Source: Leadbetterella sp964563435
GTDB taxonomy: Bacteria; Bacteroidota; Bacteroidia; Cytophagales; Spirosomataceae
Direction: 5' to 3'
DNA: 64,000 nucleotides
Assembly (NCBI GenBank): GCA_964563435.1
Contig: CAZLXI010000007.1
Span: forward strand, 62,001-126,000
The translations under genes and the position numbers were made by a program. Position 1 is the stretch's first letter; every line of letters begins with the position of its first letter. Shown here one piece after another: positions 51,595 to 59,242 of the stretch. The notes beneath the pieces were generated by a model. It worked only from the letters and a program-made list of their open reading frames with translations. It was not told where the DNA came from and did not search any database.

Positions 51595-52890
51595 TTACTT
51601 TAATTTCGGACTTTCGAAGCCGAGCTTCTTCAACCCATCCTGAATTTCCGGGATTTCCATGAACAGGTTCCATAACAACCCGCTCCTGTGGTTCTCGATC
51701 ATCACCACAATGGGCCCCTGGTCAATGGCCAGGTAAGATCCGGCCACCCAGTTTTTGGAGTCGTTAAATGCATCATAGAATCCGTATTTGCCCCAGAGTT
51801 GGTCACCGCGTTCCTCATAAAAGTAACGCAGGGCCGTCATAGACTCTTTGGGTGTGTACGGGAACGACGACAGGGCCGCTGTGGGTGTGATCACACCGTG
51901 GTCATTGGTAGGAGAGTGGGCGTTATAACCTTCATGATTGTCAGAGGCGGTCAGGCCCCAGCTTTTCTCACTGTATCCTTTGAAGCCTTGAGGATTTTTA
52001 ACACAATGCAGGTAATTGATCCGGGTATGGTTGACATTCTGCTCCCAGTAGTCGGCATATCGGTCTTTCAGCCCCCTGGGGTCCAGCCCGAGAAAAGAGT
52101 AATGAGCAAAAAACAGCGGGCCGCCATAATCAAATCCTAACGGAAGCTTTACGCCGTAAAATTCTTTTCCGTTACGGAAGTGGTCACTTTTGGCATAGCA
52201 CATGTGGTAGATCTCCGGGTGAATGGAATATCTTTTAGACGAGGCAGCCAGTACATAAGTGATCAGCGTTTCATTGTATCCCCTGAGCTCAAAATTCATG
52301 GCCCAGCCGTTGTTGGGGCTCCAGTGCCAGTAGAGCTGATTCTTAGACCCCTGGGTGTACCAGTCCCATTCGATCTCGTTCCAAATGTGGGTGATCAATC
52401 CGCGGAGACTGTTTTCGGTCGGGTTGTTCCGGTTAAAATACTGCCGCGCGGTCAGCAATCCCTGAAACAGGAATGCGGTTTCTACGAGGTCGCCGCCATC
52501 ATCTTTCCGGCTGAAAGGAATGGTCTGGCCCGTGCCGCCGTGAAGCCAGTGAGGAAATACACCGTGGTAGACCGGTACCCTGGAAAGAAAACGGGCTATC
52601 TTCTGGACTCTTTGAGCCCCTTCTTCGCGGGTTATCCAGCCTCTTTCCGCTGCGACCACTATGGCCATCACTCCGAAACCCGTTCCACCGGTGGTGCAGG
52701 TCTCGTCACCGTAACCGAAGGAGTGATTGCTTCTTTCGCGGGCCAGGCCGCTCACAGGGTGGCCGAAATCCCAGAAATATTGAAAAGTTTGTTTCTGAAC
52801 CAGGTCCATGAGCTGCTCATCGGTTAGCCCGGGCTTTTGAGCAGAAAGTAATGCCGGTAAAAAGAGAATGGATAACAGTAAATTTTTCAT
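51595..52890 (-). CDS. GH144-type glucanase (glucoamylase-like domain)
   Basis: This 431-aa secreted enzyme has a signal peptide (MKNLLLSILFLPALLSAQ) and starts the catalytic domain almost at once: LVQKQTFQYFWDFGHP, CTTGGTGFGVMAIVVAAERG, DGGDLVETAFLFQGLL, YWHWSPNNGWAMNFELRGYN and the closing SYLAIDQGPIVVMIENHRSG. It is the simple form of the family, without the Ig domain of its paralogue at 48509-50128. The likely substrate is beta-1,2-glucan. ATG 52890 opens the signal peptide; the frame runs further up to 52968. A hairpin-like sequence lies upstream at 52952-52976. Confidence 0.9.
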   Translation of the reverse strand: MKNLLLSILFLPALLSAQKPGLTDEQLMDLVQKQTFQYFWDFGHPVSGLARERSNHSFGYGDETCTTGGTGFGVMAIVVAAERGWITREEGAQRVQKIARFLSRVPVYHGVFPHWLHGGTGQTIPFSRKDDGGDLVETAFLFQGLLTARQYFNRNNPTENSLRGLITHIWNEIEWDWYTQGSKNQLYWHWSPNNGWAMNFELRGYNETLITYVLAASSKRYSIHPEIYHMCYAKSDHFRNGKEFYGVKLPLGFDYGGPLFFAHYSFLGLDPRGLKDRYADYWEQNVNHTRINYLHCVKNPQGFKGYSEKSWGLTASDNHEGYNAHSPTNDHGVITPTAALSSFPYTPKESMTALRYFYEERGDQLWGKYGFYDAFNDSKNWVAGSYLAIDQGPIVVMIENHRSGLLWNLFMEIPEIQDGLKKLGFESPKLK

Positions 52891-52951
52891 TGCTGTAAGG
52901 TTAAACGATAAGCAATTTAAGAAAAACGGGGCGTATAAGCCAGAGGGAACG

Positions 52952-52976
52952 GCAGGAAGATTCTGCATCTCCCTGC
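52952..52976. terminator. Possible hairpin after the DUF4270 gene
   Basis: gcaggaagat (52952-52961) pairs with atctccctgc (52967-52976) with one mismatch, around a 5-base loop. It is in the spacer between the DUF4270 stop and the GH144 start, both on the minus strand, and may separate the two transcripts. Confidence 0.4.
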
Positions 52977-52995
52977 TTTGGGCCTCTTATTCAGA

Positions 52996-54384
52996 TTAAT
53001 ACCGGTTATAATACAACAACAGCCGTGGCCTCAGGAACACCAGCCGGGAGAGGTTATCGTTTGCAAGGATTGCCGTTGCGGCCGTGGTGGTAGGTGCAGC
53101 CGGCAGCAGCAGCAATTGTTTGCTCAGGTCGCCTTTGAAAATCTGCTTCTGCACGTAATTGGTGATGTCTACATTCAGGTAACCGGAGGTGTCGCTCAAA
53201 ACATAATACTCGCCCATCGCTACATCAGGAGCCCCGTTAAAAAGGTAGGTCAGCTGGTTGGAGGAATTTCTTCGCTGCTGATTGCGGTTATCTGCCTCGG
53301 CCAGGGTCATATAGTAACTCTTCCGGTACAGGTTGTTTATTTTGGAAGGATCCAGCTGAAATTCCAGCACGGCCCGCGCCACTTTCAGATTTGTACCCAG
53401 GTGCCGGAGTGCACTGAGATCTATCTTCGTGCTGATCCCGCTGCCGCCCTGGAGGTAGAGCCGGTCAGCGGCGCTGTTCAGGGGCAGTTCATTCTGAGCT
53501 TTCGTGAGAGACGCCAGGGCGGTTTTGCTCCGGTCAAACGTCAGTGAAGAATACCGGGGGCCGTTGATGTTGAATATATAGAATTCACTGGTGGTGTCTC
53601 CGTCCATATGCCAGTACGGGATCATGGAGCTGTTGGCTCCGCTAAAGTCAAGTGTACCGGTGGAGAAGCCGTAAACCGCCTTATTGCTTTTATCCGGAAC
53701 AATGGCAAAGCCCCTGAATTTACTGATAAACGTGGCGTTGTTGCCTTTGGCTTCGGCCGCTTCGTTGATCATTTCCTGTGCAACCGCCTTAGGCAGGGAA
53801 ACGAAATAGGCTCTCAGGGCTCCTGTGGAGTCGTTTCTCAGCTTGGGCAGGTTAAATTCAAATTCAGCGATGGGCTCCGGGTCGTAGGCCTGTTTATCAT
53901 CTCCGTTATAGGAGGTGGTCTTCATGATGTTTGTCAGCCGGTGTATCCTGAACCTGCTGGTGGCGTTGGTATCCCCATAGATCCGGCTGCCATCGAAATA
54001 GAGCCGGAATGAGAGAGAGTCCACAATAGGTGTGGTGGCAAGCTTAAGGGTATCATACAGGGGTAAGCCATCGCTACCGGTCAGGATAGCGCCCGATACG
54101 TTATACTGCGGCAAAAGAGAGGGTTGAAAATAAGCCACCGCCTCCACATCACCGAATACGGGGTCGGTTATATTACCTGAAAGCAGGTAAACGGAGTTTC
54201 CGTTCACCGCAGAGTCTGAAAGAACCGTAGAGTAGCTTACACTTACGGTATCGGTATAGATCGCCTGAAGGTTCCCGTCGGTCCCCAGTCCCAGGCCGAT
54301 ATCGGTAAGGGTATGACATGAATAGAGAGAAACGCTTAAAGCAAGCGCCATAAGCTTTCCGGAACCAAAAAATTTGTTTTTCAT
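52996..54384 (-). CDS. DUF4270 family lipoprotein
   Basis: This 462-aa lipoprotein has Cys23 in the lipobox region SVSLYSCHTLTDIG. The family is restricted to Bacteroidota and of unknown function. Typical features are YTDTVSVSYSTVLSDSAVNG near the N-terminus, PVFGDVEAVAYFQPSL, and a C-terminal VDITNYVQKQIFKGD followed by LVFLRPRLLLYYNRY. It lies 7 bp after a GT5 N-domain gene. A GT5-DUF4270 pair near panC is a layout I recall from other Bacteroidota. ATG 54384 is chosen for the lipoprotein signal over the frame start at 54483. Confidence 0.88.
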   Translation of the reverse strand: MKNKFFGSGKLMALALSVSLYSCHTLTDIGLGLGTDGNLQAIYTDTVSVSYSTVLSDSAVNGNSVYLLSGNITDPVFGDVEAVAYFQPSLLPQYNVSGAILTGSDGLPLYDTLKLATTPIVDSLSFRLYFDGSRIYGDTNATSRFRIHRLTNIMKTTSYNGDDKQAYDPEPIAEFEFNLPKLRNDSTGALRAYFVSLPKAVAQEMINEAAEAKGNNATFISKFRGFAIVPDKSNKAVYGFSTGTLDFSGANSSMIPYWHMDGDTTSEFYIFNINGPRYSSLTFDRSKTALASLTKAQNELPLNSAADRLYLQGGSGISTKIDLSALRHLGTNLKVARAVLEFQLDPSKINNLYRKSYYMTLAEADNRNQQRRNSSNQLTYLFNGAPDVAMGEYYVLSDTSGYLNVDITNYVQKQIFKGDLSKQLLLLPAAPTTTAATAILANDNLSRLVFLRPRLLLYYNRY

Positions 54385-54391
54385 AAAGTGC

Positions 54392-55201
54392 TTAATCAGC
54401 CAATTCAGTATAAAGGTTATAGAAAGTTTCCGCCGCGTTTTCGTCACCCACAAAGGAGTTGATCTGTCTTTCGGCAGTTTCATCCAAGGCAGTGGTAACG
54501 GCTTCGTTCAATGAAGGATTGGCTTTCACCACCACATCGGAATACTGGCAACCTATTTTGATAAAACCGTAAAAGTCACGGGAACGCAGGTTAGCCAGGT
54601 TTTCGTCGCTGATGTCCATCATTTTTACTTTTGGAAACATGTCATCTGAAAACGTATGATCAAACGAGTTATTATAAACCGTGAAGATGGTTTTGGTGTT
54701 TTTAAAGATCGGGTCGTTTTTATAAGTGGTTTTCAGATACAGCGGGATCAGGGCGGTCATCCAGTCCGTACAGTGCACCACGTCAGGTGCCCAGCCCAGT
54801 TTTTTTACTGTCTCCAATGCACCTTTGCAGAAGAAAATGGATCTTTCGTCATTGTCATCATAAAAAGTGCCGGCCTTGTCGGTAAATACGGTCTTCCTGT
54901 GAAAATAGTCTTCATTGTCAAGAAAATAAACCTGGAGCTTGGCAGAAGGAATAGATGCTACTTTAATGATTAAAGGTTTTTCCTCTTCCCCGATGCTGAT
55001 GTTGATCCCCGACAGCCTGACCACTTCGTGGAGGCGGTGTTTACGTTCATTGATTAATCCGAACCGGGGAATCAGAATTCTAATCTCCATCCCCCTTTCC
55101 TGCATTTCCTGTGGAAGTTTTCTTAGTAGCGAAGCAATTTGAGAAGTTTCAAGAAAAGGATCGATTTCACTGGAGATGTACAGAATACGTAATTTACTCA
55201 T
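54392..55201 (-). CDS. Glycogen/starch synthase N-terminal (GT5) domain protein
   Basis: This 269-aa protein corresponds only to the N-terminal half of a GT5 glycogen synthase: LRILYISSEIDPFLETSQIA (where full enzymes have a K-x-G-G-L-x-D motif), VYFLDNEDYFHRK, APDVVHCTDWMTALIPLYLK and KTIFTVYNNSFDHTF. The C-terminal nucleotide-sugar lobe is absent and the ADP-glucose loop is replaced by SQIASLL, so synthase activity is doubtful. Such short forms are conserved in Bacteroidota, which argues against simple truncation. It is co-transcribed with the DUF4270 gene. Confidence 0.82.
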   Translation of the reverse strand: MSKLRILYISSEIDPFLETSQIASLLRKLPQEMQERGMEIRILIPRFGLINERKHRLHEVVRLSGINISIGEEEKPLIIKVASIPSAKLQVYFLDNEDYFHRKTVFTDKAGTFYDDNDERSIFFCKGALETVKKLGWAPDVVHCTDWMTALIPLYLKTTYKNDPIFKNTKTIFTVYNNSFDHTFSDDMFPKVKMMDISDENLANLRSRDFYGFIKIGCQYSDVVVKANPSLNEAVTTALDETAERQINSFVGDENAAETFYNLYTELAD

Positions 55202-55257
55202 ATAAGACCTTTGGATGTTTAGAACCTGAGTTTGTATTTTTTTTCTAAATACGGCTG

Positions 55258-55265
55258 CAAAGATA
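55258..55265 (-). promoter_or_regulatory. Bacteroidota -7 box upstream of the GT5-DUF4270 unit
   Basis: On the minus strand this reads TATCTTTG, 56 bases before the ATG at 55201. A TTTTTTGG stretch lies 23 bases further up as a loose -33 element. Confidence 0.55.
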
Positions 55266-55374
55266 CTATAAAAAAATCGATAAATAACCAAAAAATAGTA
55301 AACTAATTTATTATAACCGCCTGCTTTCTACCCGGTTTAATTGATAATTGGCAATGGATAACCTGCTCCTGATA

Positions 55375-55402
55375 ATTATCCATTATCCATTATCCATTAT
55401 CA
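55375..55402. repeat. ATTATCC microsatellite (three full copies plus one variant)
   Basis: ATTATCC occurs at 55375-55381, 55382-55388 and 55389-55395, followed by ATTATCA. It lies just upstream of the rpmH promoter. Nothing else is recognisable in the spacer between 55266 and 55415. Confidence 0.75.
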
Positions 55403-55415
55403 TTTTGTAAAACTA

Positions 55416-55447
55416 TTTGTTAATTACTAAAATATTGTCTATTTTTG
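55416..55447 (+). promoter_or_regulatory. Promoter (TTTG-N20-TATTTTTG) of rpmH
   Basis: TTTG at 55416-55419 and TATTTTTG at 55440-55447 with a 20-base spacer form a near-ideal Bacteroidota promoter, 43 bases before the rpmH ATG. Confidence 0.82.
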
Positions 55448-55489
55448 CAGTCCGATTTTAAGGGTGAATAAATTTAATAGAAAAAGGAT

Positions 55490-55645
55490 ATGAAACGTAC
55501 ATTCCAGCCGTCGAACAGAAAGAGAGCTAACAAGCACGGATTTCGTGAGCGTATGTCTACTCCGGGCGGAAGAAGAGTGTTAAGGGCTCGTCGTACCAGA
55601 GGAAGATGGAAGCTTACGGTTTCTGATGAGAAGACTCACAAGTAA
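55490..55645 (+). CDS. rpmH: 50S ribosomal protein L34
   Basis: The 51-aa protein begins MKRTFQPSNRKRANKHGFRE and continues RMSTPGGRRVLRARRTRGRW, the invariant L34 sequence, with a Bacteroidota-style C-terminal extension (KLTVSDEKTHK). It is one of the most basic proteins of the large subunit. It stands upstream of rnpA as in nearly all bacteria, but a terminator and a 110-bp repeat element separate the two here. Confidence 0.98.
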   Translation: MKRTFQPSNRKRANKHGFRERMSTPGGRRVLRARRTRGRWKLTVSDEKTHK

Positions 55646-55680
55646 TTTGTAGTTACAGGTACTTTGTTAGTAAAGATATT

Positions 55681-55703
55681 AGCCACATTCGTGGCTTTTT
55701 TTA
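55681..55703 (+). terminator. Intrinsic terminator after rpmH
   Basis: agccac (55681-55686) pairs with gtggct (55691-55696) around attc and runs into a tract of Ts. It is a compact Rho-independent terminator that would uncouple rpmH from rnpA. Confidence 0.8.
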
Positions 55704-55706
55704 TTC

Positions 55707-55834
55707 CAAATTTCTTTAAAAAGCACGCAAACTGCTGCGTTGTTTCGGATTCGGTCTTAGTCACATACTTTTAGTATGCTCCTTCGCCCTCCTCCTCAAC
55801 GCCTTGCATTTTGTGCACTTTTTAAAGAAATTTG
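55707..55834. repeat. Copy B of the dispersed 110-bp structured element
   Basis: The outer arms caaatttctttaaaaag and ctttttaaagaaatttg are self-complementary. The core repeats copy A (38819-38925) almost base for base: aaactgctgcgttgtttcgg, cacatacttttagtatgctc and ctcaacgccttgcattttg. The arms of A and B differ from each other yet each pairs with its own partner. The element sits between the rpmH terminator and rnpA. Confidence 0.82.
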
Positions 55835-55875
55835 CTGACTGTGGGCAGGAACAGCGTTTATAAAACAGCCTTTGT

Positions 55876-56247
55876 ATGGAAAGAAATGACCAGAAGTTTC
55901 CCCGCACGGAGCGGTTAAAAAGTAATAAAATGATCGCCCGGCTGTTTGACCGGAACTCGAAAGACTGCTTTACGGTTCCGGTTTATCCTTACCGGGCGGT
56001 GGTATACCGGGAGCTGCATACGCCCGAAGGCTTTCCGGAGGTGCTGGTCTCTGTTCCGAAGAGAAATTTCAAAAAGGCCGTTCTGCGAAACCGCATCAAA
56101 AGGCTTACCCGCGAGGCTTACCGTTTACAGAAGATCGTTTTTCCCTGCAAAATGTATATAGCCCTTCTCTATGTGGGAAAAGAGGTGCCGGAGTTCAGTC
56201 AGGTGGAACGGGTACTTGGAGCCATTTTAGATAAATTAAAAACATAG
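55876..56247 (+). CDS. rnpA: Ribonuclease P protein component
   Basis: RnpA assists the RNase P RNA in maturing tRNA 5' ends. The 123-aa basic protein has the family order: FPRTERLKSNKMIARLF at the N-terminus, VLVSVPKRNFKKAVLRNRIK (the RNR motif region) and RLTREAYRLQK. Position after rpmH supports the call. The RNase P RNA gene was not seen in the window. Confidence 0.96.
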   Translation: MERNDQKFPRTERLKSNKMIARLFDRNSKDCFTVPVYPYRAVVYRELHTPEGFPEVLVSVPKRNFKKAVLRNRIKRLTREAYRLQKIVFPCKMYIALLYVGKEVPEFSQVERVLGAILDKLKT

Positions 56248-56374
56248 CAATTTGCCGGCCGGCCTGAATAAAAACCGGAATGGGCTTCCGTCCCGGAAAC
56301 TATTTCCTTACTTTTAGGAGAATTCGCCGGATACGTTCTGCCGCAAACCGCCGTTATTATATTTTAAGCCGATA

Positions 56375-58018
56375 ATGAAACGTAAGACTTTATTTGCGGG
56401 AACAGCTTTCCTGCTGTTCAGCGGCCTGGGCTTTCAGGCCTTCCGCCACGACGACCGCCTGTTTGAGATCGCCAAAAATATCGAGGTCTTTGTGAATGTT
56501 TACAAAGAAGTGAATGGCCTCTATGTGGATGAGATCAATCCCACGCGGGCCATGCGGGTAGGCATTGAGGCCATGCTGAAAGAACTGGACCCCTATACGG
56601 TGTTTTACCCGGAAGATATGATCGAAGAGTACTTCACCATGAATGTGGGTACCTATAACGGTATTGGAGCCAATATAGAGCTGCACCGGGGGAAACACAT
56701 CGTAACCCTGGTCTATGAGGGCTCACCGGCGGATAAGGCGGGGATAAAGGCAGGCGACGAAATTCAGAAGATCAACAATGTGGATGTCACCACCCGGAAG
56801 GCGGAGGAATTCGGACGTCTCCTGAAAGGCCAGAAGGGTAGCAGTGTGCGGCTCGCGGTTCTGAAATACGGCAAGGCCCGGCCTCAGGATATCAGCGTTA
56901 CCCGCGAAGACGTGAAGGTCAATAATGTACCGCACTTCGGTATGGTAAACGATAATACGGGCTATGTACAGCTGACCTCCTTCATGAATGCCGCTTCCGG
57001 CCGCGAGATCCGGTCGGCCATTCAGGAATTAAAAGGGAAAGGCATGAAAAGCCTGATCCTCGACCTGAGGGGGAACCCCGGCGGTCTGCTTCAGCTGTCC
57101 GTAGAGATCAATAACCTGTTCCTGCCTAAAGGAGTGCCCGTGGTAGACATGAGAGGCCGGGCGGCAGACCAGAGCCATAAGTTTGAAACCCAGAGCCAGC
57201 CACTGGATCCGGATATGCCCCTGGTGGTGCTGATCGACGGCAGGAGCGCGTCAGCTTCGGAGATCGTCAGCGGCGCCCTGCAGGATCATGACCGTGCGGT
57301 GATCATCGGTCAGCGGACCTTCGGTAAAGGCCTGGTGCAGATCACCCGTGAGCTCAGCTATAACACCCAGGTGAAGATTACCACGGCCAAATACTATATT
57401 CCTTCGGGGCGCTGCGTACAGGCCATTGATTACGGGCATCGTAACCCCGACGGTACGTTTCCGAGGCTGCCCGACTCGCTCCGGACGGCCTTCCGGACCA
57501 AAGGCGGTCGTACGGTCTATGACGGAGCCGGTATAGATCCGGATATCGTTACCGGAAAGAGCGAGCAGAACGATTATGTGAAAGCCCTAACAGACCAGAA
57601 GATGATCTTTGATTATGCCACAAAATACTATCATGAGCATCCGGCCGAAAAGCCGCAGGAAGGGTTTTACCTGGATGACGCTGCGTTTCGGAAATTCGGC
57701 GAGTGGCTGAAAACGCAGAAGCTGGATTACCGGACACCCGAGCAGCAGGCAATACAGGACCTGGCCGCCAAAGCGGAGGATCCCGCCCGCATGAAAGCCC
57801 AGTTGGATGAGCTGAGTGGTATAGCGAATAACCGGGCTGCCGGTCTTTTGGAGCGGAATGCGGAGGAGGTCAGAAGCCTGCTGGAACTGGAGATACTCAG
57901 TCGCTATCACTACCAGAAGGCCATGAAATTTATGGCTTTTGACAGAGACAGGGACATACAGGAGGCTGTAAAGCTTTTTGAAGACCCGCAACGCTATAAA
58001 GCTTTGCTTAAAAAATAA
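56375..58018 (+). CDS. S41 family C-terminal processing peptidase
   Basis: This 547-aa periplasmic protease is of the CtpA/Prc type. An N-terminal signal anchor (FAGTAFLLFSGLGFQAF) is followed by a cap region, a PDZ domain at about 95-185 (VYEGSPADKAGIKAGDEIQK) and the S41 core. The catalytic Ser lies in GRSASASEIVSGA (about 290-302) and the Lys in TFGKGLVQITREL (about 316). SLILDLRGNPGGLLQLSVEI is the substrate-binding loop. A C-terminal extension of about 150 residues is helical. The protein is intact, unlike the tricorn relative at 14.7-16.8 kb. Confidence 0.94.
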   Translation: MKRKTLFAGTAFLLFSGLGFQAFRHDDRLFEIAKNIEVFVNVYKEVNGLYVDEINPTRAMRVGIEAMLKELDPYTVFYPEDMIEEYFTMNVGTYNGIGANIELHRGKHIVTLVYEGSPADKAGIKAGDEIQKINNVDVTTRKAEEFGRLLKGQKGSSVRLAVLKYGKARPQDISVTREDVKVNNVPHFGMVNDNTGYVQLTSFMNAASGREIRSAIQELKGKGMKSLILDLRGNPGGLLQLSVEINNLFLPKGVPVVDMRGRAADQSHKFETQSQPLDPDMPLVVLIDGRSASASEIVSGALQDHDRAVIIGQRTFGKGLVQITRELSYNTQVKITTAKYYIPSGRCVQAIDYGHRNPDGTFPRLPDSLRTAFRTKGGRTVYDGAGIDPDIVTGKSEQNDYVKALTDQKMIFDYATKYYHEHPAEKPQEGFYLDDAAFRKFGEWLKTQKLDYRTPEQQAIQDLAAKAEDPARMKAQLDELSGIANNRAAGLLERNAEEVRSLLELEILSRYHYQKAMKFMAFDRDRDIQEAVKLFEDPQRYKALLKK

Positions 58019-58050
58019 TCTATGTCTTTACACGTCAGAATATACTTGAC

Positions 58051-58734
58051 ATGATACTCGCCATTGATGCCTCTACCACAGGGTGCTCTGTGGCCTTGTT
58101 TAAGGAAGGGAAGGTGTTATTTACGCTGGTTTCCCGGATCGACCGTTCCTCGGCAGAGAACCTGACCCTGATGATAGAGCAGGCGCTGCGTTTTGGCGGG
58201 GCCACCTTTGGCGGGGCCGCCTTCGGCGATCTGAATGCCGTGGCCGTGGCCCGGGGGCCCGGTTCGTATACCGGGTTGCGGATAGCCGTTTCCACGGCCA
58301 AAGGCCTGGCTTTCGGCCTGGGGATTCCGCTGATCTCTTTCGGCACGCTTCCCGCTCTGTGCTACCAGCAGGAATTTACAGAAGGGATAGACCTGCTCTG
58401 TCCCATGATCGATGCCCGCCGTATGGAAGTGTTCTGCGGCTTTTATGACGCACGGGAAAAGACGGAGAAAGTGCCGGTGGAGGCGGTTCTGGTACAGCCG
58501 GATTCGTTCCGGGAGATCTTAGACCATAACCGGGTCTTGTTTTTCGGCGAGGGCAGTGCCAAATGCCGGGAGGTGTTGACCCATCCGAATGCACGTTTTG
58601 CCGTTTCGGCACAATCTCCTTCTGCGGAGTTTGCCTGTAAGATCGTATCGGATAAATGGGAGCGGGGGGAGTTTGAAGACCTGGTGACCTTTGAGCCTTT
58701 TTATCTGAAGGAGTATATGTTCAAGCATAAATAG
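58051..58734 (+). CDS. tsaB: tRNA threonylcarbamoyladenosine biosynthesis protein TsaB
   Basis: TsaB is the non-catalytic partner of TsaD in forming t6A37 of ANN-decoding tRNAs. The 227-aa ASKHA-fold protein has ILAIDASTTGCSVALFKEGK, VAVARGPGSYTGLRIAVSTA and KGLAFGLGIPLISFGTL, the diagnostic TsaB stretches. The second half is shorter and less conserved, as usual. It follows the S41 peptidase gene by 32 bp and may share its transcript. Confidence 0.95.
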   Translation: MILAIDASTTGCSVALFKEGKVLFTLVSRIDRSSAENLTLMIEQALRFGGATFGGAAFGDLNAVAVARGPGSYTGLRIAVSTAKGLAFGLGIPLISFGTLPALCYQQEFTEGIDLLCPMIDARRMEVFCGFYDAREKTEKVPVEAVLVQPDSFREILDHNRVLFFGEGSAKCREVLTHPNARFAVSAQSPSAEFACKIVSDKWERGEFEDLVTFEPFYLKEYMFKHK

Positions 58735-58735
58735 A

Positions 58736-58760
58736 GATGGCGCTTGTTATCAGCGCCATC
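58736..58760. terminator. Bidirectional hairpin between tsaB and hpf
   Basis: GATGGCGCT (58736-58744) pairs perfectly with AGCGCCATC (58752-58760) around a 7-base loop and is followed by a short T-rich tract. It serves the two convergent genes. Confidence 0.82.
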
Positions 58761-58771
58761 TTTCATATCTT

Positions 58772-59128
58772 TTAATCTTCTTCTGTTATTTCTTCCTGTA
58801 TTTCTACCGGTTTTCGGCGGCCGATACTACCGCTGGTTTTTTCCTTGAATTGTTTCACTTTCCGGGTCAGGGCATCCATGGCAAGGTCTGTGGCCTCTTC
58901 AAAGGTGCTTCCCGTTTCTTTGACCATAATCGAATCTCCAGGCAGGTTCACTTTCACTTCGATTCTCTTTTTGTGCGTATTCAACTTGTCTCCTTTATCC
59001 AGTTTTAGAAAAACTTCACTGTCCACGATCCGGTCATAGAAAGTATCCAGTTTGTTGAGTTTTTTTTGTAAGAACTGATTCAGCGAGCTATCTGCAGTGA
59101 AACCAACCGCATTAATCTGAACTTTCAT
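58772..59128 (-). CDS. hpf: Ribosome hibernation-promoting factor / RaiA (short form)
   Basis: This 118-aa ribosome-associated stress factor has the S30AE fold. Recognisable parts are MKVQINAVGFTADSSLNQFL, FYDRIVDSEVFLKL and GSTFEEATDLAMDALTRKVK. A C-terminal acidic tail (EEITEED) follows. It lacks the long-form dimerisation domain, so it would act by blocking 30S sites rather than by making 100S dimers on its own, as known for short HPF/YfiA proteins. It is a single gene with its own 3' hairpin. Confidence 0.93.
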   Translation of the reverse strand: MKVQINAVGFTADSSLNQFLQKKLNKLDTFYDRIVDSEVFLKLDKGDKLNTHKKRIEVKVNLPGDSIMVKETGSTFEEATDLAMDALTRKVKQFKEKTSGSIGRRKPVEIQEEITEED

Positions 59129-59242
59129 ACCTGTATATATTTTAGTGAAACATGGGTTTAAATGAGGATATATCCTCAGGAATGAAGATAAGAGAAGAAT
59201 TGATATAAACCAAGAAAAAAGTGTCTTTTTTTGCAGTATGTA

